From assembly GCA_002751075.1 (NCBI GenBank), contig NAOQ01000092.1:128249-157835 (forward strand): a stretch of 29,587 nucleotides of DNA, in the 5' to 3' direction. The translations under genes and the position numbers were made by a program. Positions 21,066 through 29,587 of the stretch are shown here, in pieces. Source of the stretch: Ichthyophonus hoferi (taxonomy: Eukaryota > Opisthokonta > Ichthyosporea > Ichthyophonida > Ichthyophonidae). The notes beneath the pieces are model-generated. The model did not search any database. It was not told the origin of the DNA and worked only from the letters and a program-made list of their open reading frames with translations. Position 1 is the first letter of the stretch, and each line of letters starts with the position of its first letter.

Positions 21066-21956
21066 CATTATAATACTTGCCTGGTCCAGTGTATTTGTTC
21101 TATTTTTATTGTGGTTAAATGATTATTTTAGGAATCTCGTTCAACGGAAGTCCTTGAGAAAATAAATAATGATAATTGCAATATATATATATATATGATA
21201 TCTTACACAATATATTATACCTCATATATATTCTAACTTCACTCCGTCCTATCTATCTTTTCCCTTAACCTTATGTGTCAACAAGAGGTGGTTTGGGATT
21301 GGATAATGTGTCGACTTCTGGGGCCAATCATCTAATATTATAAATCAATCTCAAAGGCTATTGGATGGTAAGTATAATCGGCTTCCTAGAATAGTGCATG
21401 CATATATTGCTATAATGCAATAAGTTCATATAAATGTGTAAATACATTTGTACGCTGCTATGATGATGCAAATTTACAAAAATTTGTATGCTTGCTTAAA
21501 TATGCTATTGATGTAAATTAATATAATATTATGACATTGATTGTTATAGGTTGAGAGAGATATATTTTTTATTATATAAAGAAATACCTAAAAGAATGAA
21601 ATTCAAATTAATAAAAACATTCTTTGTGCAATTTAAAGTATTACTAATGAAAAGTTATACACTACACCATCTCTAACCTTTAATTAAGTCATATTTGTAT
21701 TAGCTAGTTTTAATTAATCATATCCAACCAAATGTCTACCCATTTAAAATATTCGGTACGGCTATGACAATAGTTTTTAGAACATTTTGATTGTACAACA
21801 AGAGGCAATAAATGATATAGTATATGAATATCTATAATGAAATTTCGTATAGATCAAGCAGATAAGGGTCCTAGGATCAGGGTAAAAAAAATTACGTTAA
21901 AACAAAAACATGAGTCTTAAGTTGTTTTTAGTTAGCATTTCTTTATATAGCTATAA
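21066..21956. other. AT-rich interval, nothing recognised
   Basis: Short AT runs (about 21181-21196) and some ATTGG words only. No open frame or repeat partner was supported. Confidence 0.4.
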
Positions 21957-22181
21957 TGTCATGTATTGGGTTGATCCTATAGAGAAAAATTACTTGATTA
22001 TACTAATTTGATTAAGTGCCTTCAATCTAATCGGTGATAGCGAGTTTGCTATGTGAACGTAAATAAATTATAAATAGACCTGCCGCTGAACGTGAGGTAG
22101 AGATTTGCATTTCTTTTACAAATTCCAGATTGTTTAGATGGATGGAGGTATTTAAAAGGCTATTATAGCATATAGTCGGGA
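21957..22181 (+). mobile_element. Degraded solo copia LTR
   Basis: This is a fourth copy of the same LTR in the opposite orientation, from TGTCATG to about GTCGGGA. Shared landmarks are gtgccttcaatctaatc, a TATAAATAGACCTGC box at about 22069 and tttaaaaggctat near the end. It is about 225 bases, shorter than the 278-284 of the others. No target duplication is recognisable. Fossil. Confidence 0.82.
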
Positions 22182-22439
22182 AAAAATGGAATAGTTGGTT
22201 TATGAACAGGCCAACCATGGAGAATCTCACATTGGCCCTAAATCATTCTAAAATTATCAAAGATTGAACCAGCCAGTGGCAATGGCTCTACAACTTAAAA
22301 AGCCATTTCAAGGCATGATATTACCTCAATGAGGGTTGCCTGTTTGTTTTGTGTGCATTATGTTTCATATTATGTCCGTAGTTACCATTATTAGATAGAA
22401 TAAGCAAATATAAAAACAATAAAAATTTAACTGTAAAAG

Positions 22440-22760
22440 TGCAATATAATTGTGGGAGGAGCATAATATTCCGGTTTGTCTAAGAAGCCGTTTTTGTGAT
22501 TTCTCAAATTGCGCCTGAGCGTGGTTAGAGAAGTAGCTGATGACTAGTTCCTACCGAGTCTTTAATTTGGTTTTGAATATGGAGTTTACCCAATAGTAGC
22601 TACTTGATTTGACTCGCGGAATATTGTCCAATGGACCGGTCCTACGATTAAAATTTAGTACATAGCCATTAAGGATTAATATTAGCACTTGTTTGGTGAT
22701 AATCGAAGGCTAATTCCTAATCCATAGTTTGGATCTCCTGTCTCAAGGTCCGTTGTATCT
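22440..22760 (-). repeat. Unassigned coding-like repeat region
   Basis: On the minus strand the sequence has coding-like words (NHAQAQFEKSQKRLL near 22530-22480). Its upstream part (22760-22675, gacaggagatcc) resembles the left flank of the copia element at 14030-14083. No domain is recognised. It probably belongs to the same ancient repeat group as families A-D. Confidence 0.3.
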
Positions 22761-22924
22761 AAAACATTTAGTCAGTGATAGTGTTGACTTTGGGGTCTAA
22801 ATTATGCTTTTTTTCTTTGTACTTTCTATAGTTGACAGAAAATGAAGTTCAGTAATCGTTGGCAATTCCAGTCATATATGGAATGCAAGTTCTGTTGAGA
22901 TGACGTATCCTAGGACTGTAAATT

Positions 22925-23090
22925 GTCTTCGATTGTAAGGATCCTTATTGACTAATCAAATTCACTGAGGCCCACTAGAATTATCTGACCTCCTTTGATG
23001 ATGTACTACTATTGGGTCCTTATTTGAGTGGCATTTTAGCCAAGTTGCTCATTTATGCACATACGCATATTCAATTAATATTGGACCAAT
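22925..23090 (-). repeat. Repeat family C (copy 3)
   Basis: Read on the minus strand, ggtcagataattctagtgggcctcagtg matches C copies 1 and 2, preceded as in copy 1 by an atatg-gcaca segment and an ATTGGTCC word. Non-coding as seen; old. Confidence 0.55.
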
Positions 23091-23154
23091 CATTTCAACA
23101 TCCGTTTACCGAACTTTGGCCAAACTCCGTCATTCGGAGTTAAAGATTCTGCAC

Positions 23155-23280
23155 CAATTATTAAACAAGTTGGCAAGATGCCTAATGTTGCAGGACCTCT
23201 GCCATTGGCTGGCTCAATTTAGATCTGTCATATGCTGCCATTTAACACCAATAAATTGTACTAACTATTTGTAAAGTGAG
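23155..23280 (+). repeat. Repeat family E, partial (copy 2)
   Basis: The words attattaaacaag, gatgcctaa, ccattggctgg and tttaacaccaataaattg align with the second half of E copy 1 (12217-12395), with about 50 bases missing in the middle. Confidence 0.6.
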
Positions 23281-23610
23281 TCAAGTTATCCAGCCTAGAC
23301 AGATTGTTTCAACTAGGGCATAAAAATGTAAAAAAGGAATATGAAAAAAGCTTTAACATGGTAACTACTTAGCTGTAGGTTTGCGTCTCACTAAATAAAC
23401 TAGATAATTCCTGATGACATGAGAAATGACTAAGACATGGCATCCAAGGTAAAAAAACGGAAGATAGTTGACCAAACTGTATGTTAAATACTCGGGCTCT
23501 CATTTGTTCTTGCTCTGGATCTGTTGTAGATCTGGCGTATGGTTGCTGGCTGATGTAATATAATAAAGCTAGATATGATATGATGATAGATCAAATGCAA
23601 ATTTAAAGAT

Positions 23611-23890
23611 AGTGGAGATGTAGGTAGGGATTAGAGCGTTTCCGTGATCTACATGCGTTTAGGGAAAGTACCGAATTAAGGGGCATTTCAACGTGCCCCT
23701 CCTTTGCATACACGGATTAAAGATATGATATGCTAAAGAATATTTTCAGTTGGAACAAGTCAGTCAGGACTTACCTTAGGCAATGGGTTTAAGCAATGTT
23801 ACAAATAACTAGATTATCTTACAATCGCGATTAAATGTCAAAAAGAATTGATTGCTGCTGATGAACTATCATTGGCATATCTACTTATGG
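23611..23890 (+). repeat. Repeat family E (copy 3)
   Basis: It aligns with 12093-12350 in the same orientation, from agtggaga through gaattaaggggc and aacaagtcagtcaggactta to cattggc. Two E copies (23155 and 23611) thus lie head to tail within 750 bases. Confidence 0.7.
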
Positions 23891-24556
23891 TGACTGATTT
23901 GGGTATTATCAAAATCAAGAGCTTTGAAATAGATCACCTGTGCTTTATTTTGGCCTGGTATTTGTTAAAATTTTGCAGCCCTGAGGTATATAATCCAATT
24001 AAATCTTTGTAGTCATGTGTTAAACTATGCGTTAGTTAAATTTGAGTGTTAGATTTAGGAGCATCTTAGTAACAAATAATTAAGTAAATTATCCGTCATA
24101 TAATATAATAAAGAAGGATTTAACTTTATTTAAAACTATAAAATTATGTTACACTCCTCAGCGCAAATTATAAACGCTAAAAATAAAAATAAATTTATAC
24201 TCTGGCAATTAATACAATTAATATTGATTGATAAACAAAGATGTGATGAAATCAATAGGAACATTTGTTTTTTTAATTTTACTTATATTATGTAATTGAT
24301 TTATTATATTTTCATATTATATATATAGCGCTTATTTTATATGGTTCTTGTTTTATTTTATTATATAAAACCTCCCAAGTCCGCTGTAATTATATATCAC
24401 GAATGGGCATAATGTTTGGGATCAGATCCCAGATCATTGTTTAACTTTGGAGATAACCAAGAATTTTTTGAAAATCGCATGGCTCTTGGCAATAACTATT
24501 CGAACGTATATGGCATTGGGGGAAGGCCCAATAACTTAATTATATAATTAGTTGTA
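23891..24556. other. AT-rich interval upstream of the beta-helix gene
   Basis: No feature was supported. It includes very AT-rich sequence (24260-24370) and leads into the promoter of the gene at 24687. Confidence 0.45.
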
Positions 24557-24635
24557 CCAATAAATCCATAAAATGAATAAAAAGATAAACCAATAAACAA
24601 AGACCTTTCCCAAGTTGCCGTTGCAGTATATATAC
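24557..24635 (+). promoter_or_regulatory. CCAAT and TATA boxes of the beta-helix gene
   Basis: CCAAT occurs at 24557-24561 and 24590-24594, and a TATA box (tatatatac) at 24627-24635, 52 bases before the ATG at 24687. Order and spacing are those of a classical RNA polymerase II core promoter. The 5' leader would then be only about 25 bases long. Confidence 0.55.
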
Positions 24636-24686
24636 AGTAAGTTGAGTAATAAATGTGCAACACGGCATTTTGATACTTGTTTGAGT

Positions 24687-26480
24687 ATGGGTACTTCCGA
24701 TGTAAGTGCGGTTCCTAAAAATGATTCTAGTCTAAAAGATAATCCTGGGAGAAGACGCCGCTTATTGATCATAATTGCAGTCGTAGTGATTGCAATCGTG
24801 GCTGTTATAGTTGGAGTTACTGCGGTAAGTGCTATATTGTTCTGATTTTTTGTTTTACCTTTCCTTCTCTCCCTTTTCTTTTTTCCCTTTCTACATTTGC
24901 CACAAATAGACCTTAAAGCATATAATAACGGTATATGTGCTATGACATCTGTTTAACATTCACTATATAGTTGGTTACGTCTGTATAAGTAGTGAGCTGG
25001 TGCACTAAAAATAAAGCTACTAACATCTTCTCCCATAATTGTCGACGTTTAGGGTGTTCTGGTAACACAAAAACGCAAGAGGAATGCAGAAGCTGCAGCC
25101 AGGCGTGCCATTGTTTCCAGTGTGACGCGTTCAGTGCCTGCCACATCTGTGACGCGTTCAGTGCCTGCCACATCTGTGACGCGTTCGGTGCCTGCCACAT
25201 CTGCGACTGACAAACCTGTGCCTACTCCTAGCTGTGCAGTTTCAGTCAAAAATACTTGTTTCAGTAACCTTGCTCTAGCTATTGAAAAAGCCCAAAGTGG
25301 TGACACAGTTACGATTAACCAGAATATGGTAGTTTCCAGTCCCATTAACATTGATCAGGCCTCTCTAACATTGGAAGGCAAGAACGGTGCTACAGTTACT
25401 AGTATGTTGGATAAGAATAATATTCATGCAGCTATATTGAACGTTCTAGCCAACAAAGAGCAAACTATTATTCTACGCGACCTTAAATTTGATCATAAAG
25501 GTGTATATGGGTCCGTCCTACGTACTCCTTCTCTAGGGGATGGGACCGAGGTACCACCGGAGGCAACATATAGCAATGTACACCTCAATATAGAAAGGTG
25601 TAGTGTGAATGGATTTTCGACTGGGGCACGTGGGGGAGGAGCTTTCTTTGTTGCAAATGCGGGAGAGATTAATATTAGTCATAGCATCTTCACTAAAAAC
25701 AAATGTGTGATTGTTGAAGAATTTATACCTGCAGAAAAAAAACGTTTTGGAGCTGGTGGTGGAGTAATGTGGATTAGGTCGATGAGAGGTCCCTTAAAAA
25801 TCACTAACTCTACTTTTGTGGAAAACTCACACGAGTTTGAGCACGGTGGTGGAGGAGGAGTTTTTATTACTGACCAAGGTTTCCTAGCCGGACCATTTAC
25901 ACCGACGGTCACTATTGATAGGCTATCAAAGTTTATGAATAATTCAGCTGCTAGCGGGGGAGCATTTACTATTATTAACAACTTTGCACCCATCTTTATC
26001 GATGGACAGTTTGAAGATAATGTATCAACTGTACCATCAGGATGGAATGGACGTTCTGGTGCGATGTGGGTCCAATTTGTGAGGAGTAATTGTACTTTCA
26101 GTGGTATCTTTAACAAAAATAGAGCCATCAAAGTTGATGCACCTAAGACTAATACTCGTGGGCCCACTCTGACTGTTAATGTTGTTTTCGGCAGTGGGCG
26201 CGTTATATTGTCGGGTACTTTTATTGGAAACAGTTGTCCTCAAAGCCCGCAAACAGGGATGGTATTTGATGGCGCGTCCCCATCGGGGGCTCTTAGAAAA
26301 GGTTCTCAACTGATCGTGAGATATACCGCAAATATTGCAGATAATGGCATTTTGACATCTAATATTATTAGCTTAAACAACAACAGAGCCGGAAAACTTC
26401 CGCCCACCCGGGTTTCCCGTGCTCAATGGGAAAAACAAGTTAACGATAAACAGGATCTTGTGATTCCAGGTGTAAATTAG
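24687..26480 (+). CDS. Type II membrane protein with beta-helix ectodomain (spliced)
   Basis: Exon 1 is 24687-24824. A GTAAGT donor opens a 228-bp phase-0 intron that ends in TTTAG, and exon 2 is 25053-26480 (TAG). The product is 521 residues. Residues 1-25 are polar and end in RRRR; 26-51 form one hydrophobic segment interrupted by the intron; KRKR is at 53-56. Three copies of VTRSVPATS follow (70-96), then CAVSVKNTC (107-115) and, from about 116 to 485, beta-strand turns with SGDTVTI, GGGAFF, GGGVMWI, GGGGGVFI, SGGAFTI and SGAMWV, each after an N-S/N-K type turn. This is the pattern of right-handed beta-helix (pectin-lyase-like) and chlamydial Pmp-like proteins. Five N-X-S/T sequons (253, 298, 342, 369, 392) fit an extracellular domain. 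No catalytic pectate-lyase residues are evident, so adhesion or surface structure is likelier than lysis. This is inference. Confidence 0.85.
25122..25202 (+). repeat. Three 27-bp tandem repeats in the stalk
   Basis: The unit gtgacgcgttcagtgcctgc plus cacatct is repeated at 25122, 25149 and 25176. The first two are identical and the third has two changes. It encodes VTRSVPATS three times, between the membrane anchor and the beta-helix. Ser/Thr/Pro content fits an O-glycosylated stalk. Confidence 0.95.
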
Positions 26481-27409
26481 ACCCCGACTATACCTAGTGT
26501 GCCTAGTGTGTTTCGCTTAGCAATTAAACTATAATTGACGTGGGTAATTGTACTTAGCATATATAATGTTGAGCTAAAATAGGCTTCAAAGTAAATATTA
26601 TTTTTTTGTAAATAGATCGCTTCATTATATCTTATTATACCACTTTGTATTAAACTGCGTTTTATATGTTGTAATATTATAAGATATTAGTGTGGTATAT
26701 GGTAGAGGTATTAGAGTATCATAGCGTAATAGGAGATGTAGTTAAAACACTTTGCTTAATTAGCATTTAAAAATAAAATCAAGTCGTATTAAAATGCCAT
26801 AAAATCATTATTTTATAGAAGATTTCCACAAGCCAATCAGTTCATACATAAAAGTTCATCCGCATTGCAAATTTCCTAGGGTACGTAGCAATAAAGTAGA
26901 TGATCCATATTTGTTAAATATAGAGTAAGTCCCAATCAGTGTAATCGGCTAGATCGCGAACCTACACCAATCGCTATTTTATCCTAGGATTTAAATATAA
27001 TTACATCCCGATTAAGATAATCGATTAGATCGTCCAATAAATAAACCTAATCTATATTTATTAATAGCCTAATATAGATAATTTCAATCTTGATTCTTTG
27101 GGCCAGAGTGTGTTACAATTATTGTATGCGCTGTAGTTATTATCCCGGTGTATTATAACTCATAAATCACCATAGTTAATTAATACATAAATACGCCTTT
27201 AAATATATTAATATGACGTATTTTTCATTATCAGCATGTAGTTATATATATTCAACAGTATTTTACTTTAAGTATGACTGCAACTAACTTAACAGATACT
27301 AATAAATAATCAATATATAGTCATAAATATAAAACGTGGCATATATTTATATAATATATGATACTAATTGAATGGCGATTTTATTAAATAAAAGTAAAGA
27401 ATAGAAACT
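26481..27409. other. Downstream AT-rich interval
   Basis: The 3' flank of the beta-helix gene. An ATTAAA at 26523-26528, 43 bases after the stop, could be its polyadenylation signal. Several CCAATC/GATTGG words occur (26834, 26932, 26967). No other gene is seen. Confidence 0.45.
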
Positions 27410-27725
27410 GTGAAAGAAATCCGAGATACATGCAAGGCAGGGCCTCTAGTCTCCTATAGCTGCAGTAGCCATAGATGAGACAGACCACAGAGATTTACTC
27501 AATATTAAGTCTAACCTGCAACTACAGAATTAATCGACTAAAAACATCCTCAGAACCCATCTGGGACTTAACTATTTGTTTTACTTGAGGTAAAGATAGC
27601 ATAAGATAAGGATAGTGCTTACTAATAATATAGTTATAATTGCCGGAAACAGATCTCATCACATACTAGGACAATACAAATGGCTCACTAAAGTGGTGCT
27701 ACTAATTTACAATATATAGGTATTG
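27410..27725 (-). mobile_element. LTR-like repeat, family D (copy 3)
   Basis: The minus-strand reading aligns with 17110-17480: gtgagccatttgtattgtcc, gggttctgagga, attctgtagttgca, agacttaatatt, ctctgtggtctgtctcatc and ctatagctactgcagctat. The TATA and AATAAA equivalents are degraded. Fossil; no target duplication found. Confidence 0.55.
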
Positions 27726-27849
27726 ATCAGATAATGGCTAATCTGTTTGAATTCAATAAAACAGATGGTTTAGCGTTCAAGAGCCAAACGAGTCCTTAAA
27801 CATAGACAAATTGGTTAGTTCACATTAATTGGAACAAATTTACTCAAGC

Positions 27850-27938
27850 TTCAGCCTACGTTTTACCTATTGACAACATTCAGATAAAACTCAGTACAAC
27901 AGATACTAGCATTATTTCCAATAGTAAGTATTAACTCG
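27850..27938 (+). repeat. Family A fragment (copy 4)
   Basis: The plus strand carries tttacctattgacaacattc and KLSTTDTSIISN, matching the end of A in copies 1 and 3. It is the only A copy on the plus strand and faces away from the neighbouring D copy. Confidence 0.5.
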
Positions 27939-28734
27939 ATAAGTACATCCTCATATTATAGCCTGATTCTTATTATATTCTAGAAGTAAATAAACGGAGA
28001 TACCATGAGGTATTCTTATTAAAAGGTATAACTAACTTTGCAACTATGCAATGAATAGGACTGTTAATTATAATTATACCTCTCAGTAGAAATCACCCCA
28101 TATTACTCAATCTACTGATATATGTATAATTATATCAATACCATATTGCTGCCATATATTGTATTGAAATAATACATACATTGACTGGCCCGGCCCCAGT
28201 AGTATATATATTGGGACTCCGTTTTACGTTGCACAAAAACAGCAAGAGATAGATAACCATCAGAATAAACTATATATGTGACACCACTGTCAGCTTTGAA
28301 GATCAGTATATACATCCTATTTTCCCTTCAGTAAGACAATTGCGTGCCAGCTATGCATTTCAATCTTCTTCCTTTTTTTAATAGTATTTTCACACATTGA
28401 CTGTTTTGAATGTGGTAAAATTAAATAGATATTGTACAATCTTTATGTTGTAACCGATGGTCCCTACCGGACATCGATTAACTAATACTAACAATAATAA
28501 AGTATATAAGTGGGACCCTGTCTGCTTCTGGGTAAGCGTTTTTAGTTCATAAACACGGTGTATGAATTTATCTAAATAGTTATGTTATACATCGGCACAG
28601 TCCAAGTATGCTAAATACTGGAGCATTTTAAAAACAAAATAACTAAATATCTTGCTACATTTAAGTCTTCATAAACTGGTCAACTAAAACTTAAAAACAC
28701 AAAAATAAACTCCATTTATTTGGACACAACCGAT
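27939..28734. other. AT-rich interval, nothing firm
   Basis: A 61-codon minus-strand open frame (28315-28130) has ordinary-looking composition but no recognised motif or repeat partner, so it is not called. Downstream relative to it lies family D, upstream family B, both on the same strand. Confidence 0.35.
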
Positions 28735-29290
28735 TACGATTACTCACTACGAACAATAATAAATTACAATACAACAATTATAGCAATCTGTGATAGTTTT
28801 AGTGACTTGCCCACAGGCTTCAGGATCTCCAATTGTATTGCTGGAAGTGGTTATCGTTTGTTGGCCAGTGTGAGTGATAGCTGCTTGATCGGATCTGTTT
28901 TTTATACTCAGTTGTTGTTCTAGAGGTTCTATTGAAGGCCCATAACTTAATTCTCTAAGTAACTGATTGTAGTAATTATCTCTCTGTTCTAACTCAGAAG
29001 GAATGACTGCTTTAAAACGCTTGGGTGCAAATGCTGTTATTGCACAATGAAATCGATCATTTGGCGGGGCTTTGTTGTTGTGTAAATAAACGCTATTGTC
29101 ACTATCTAATGTCAGTAAGCCGTTTTTTGACTTCTGGACGAAGTGAGCGGTTCACAGACTGTTCATTGTATACGAGAGCCAATGGTAAATTAGACATTCC
29201 AATAACGATATGTATGGAATCCAAAAGATTTTTGTGTACGGATACAAGAACATCATATATGCCGTAACCGCATATGTGTGAGCGGGGCCT
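28735..29290 (-). repeat. Decayed coding-like repeat, family B (copy 6)
   Basis: The best-preserved B copy. Coding-like sequence on the minus strand includes MSNLPLALVYNEQ (from 29199), RPEVKKRLTD, YLHNNKAPPNDRFHC, PSELEQRDNYYNQLL and DPEACGQVTKT. Each word has a counterpart in at least one of the plus-strand copies at 9410-11440. Before the MSN start it stays coding-like back to about 29290, suggesting that the protein continued further upstream. No known domain recognised. It is broken about once within the readable part. Confidence 0.65.
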
Positions 29291-29429
29291 TTATTATTGA
29301 GTTTTATTTGATTTTTGTTCTTCGCTTTATTGCCTGTGCTACTCTTTCTAGTTAACACCAAGATTGTTAAGTTCAATCACTAAAATGAAGCCAATCATAA
29401 ATATTCGTATTAGCTAATTCAATTCACGA

Positions 29430-29490
29430 TGGGTCGAAGAGGTCTACTAGAATTGTTTGATCTTGCTACAATACGTAAATACTACTGGCT
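29430..29490 (-). repeat. Repeat family C fragment (copy 4)
   Basis: The minus strand reads gcaagatcaaacaattctag followed by tagacctcttcg and a tgaatt ending, as in C copies 1 and 2, with B copy 6 downstream on the same strand. The sequence from here to 29587 holds nothing else recognised. Confidence 0.5.
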
Positions 29491-29587
29491 TACAACACCT
29501 TATTTTAGGTGGTGAATTAACCTCTTTTTCTTATCGATGTAATAGTGTTCATATATATTATGAAAAGAATCGGTCTACTTATTATTT

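Noticed and set aside
22027-22230. 67-codon minus-strand open frame
   Set aside because: It lies almost entirely within the degraded solo copia LTR, which is non-coding.
24615-24686. Upstream extension of the beta-helix exon 1 frame
   Set aside because: It contains no ATG, includes the TATA box, and the first ATG at 24687 gives a normal cytoplasmic tail.
25049-26309. Minus-strand open frames of 90-162 codons opposite the beta-helix gene
   Set aside because: They mirror the codon pattern of the plus-strand gene and have no motifs of their own.
28130-28315. 61-codon minus-strand open frame
   Set aside because: No recognised motif, no repeat partner and no splice context could be supported, so it was left uncalled.

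Overview
The window is AT-rich (about two thirds A+T by eye) eukaryotic nuclear DNA. It has GT-AG introns, abundant simple repeats and many old transposable-element remains. Two host protein genes can be read. The species cannot be named. The SSU72 protein is animal-like along its whole length (about 193 residues, ending in Phe-Tyr), and the copia element has a primer-binding site of the initiator-tRNA-Met type. An early-branching animal or another AT-rich unicellular eukaryote is possible; this is inference.

Layout. (1) 1-2282: 3' flank of SSU72, with a four-copy tandem repeat at 1277-1590 and a striking density of CCAAT/ATTGG words. (2) 2283-6471, minus strand: a complete seven-exon SSU72 gene (RNA polymerase II CTD phosphatase). 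Its exons are short and lie between introns full of minisatellites, homopurine tracts and a G-run. (3) 6472-14083: SSU72 promoter side, then a graveyard of decayed repeat families, called A, P, B, C, D and E here. Several keep coding-like stretches that I cannot assign to a known protein. (4) 14084-17077: a fossil Ty1/copia LTR retrotransposon on the minus strand, about 3.0 kb. It has paired 284-bp LTRs, an initiator-tRNA-Met-like primer-binding site, a gag zinc knuckle present twice in opposite orientation, and the RT end plus RNase H of pol. (5) 17078-24556: more D, B, A, C and E repeat copies, a solo copia LTR with a perfect 5-bp target duplication (18485-18762), and a second, degraded solo LTR (21957-22181). 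(6) 24557-26480, plus strand: an intron-containing gene for a 521-residue type II membrane protein. A short cytoplasmic tail and a signal anchor are followed by three 9-residue repeats and a large right-handed beta-helix (pectin-lyase-like) ectodomain. CCAAT and TATA boxes lie just upstream. (7) 26481-29587: A, D, B and C remnants and otherwise featureless AT-rich DNA.

The two host genes are unrelated in function: a nuclear mRNA 3'-end processing and termination phosphatase, and a predicted cell-surface beta-helix protein. No complete autonomous mobile element was seen. The most unusual material is the set of shared coding-like repeats without a recognisable family, the back-to-back gag duplication inside the copia fossil, and the CCAAT enrichment.
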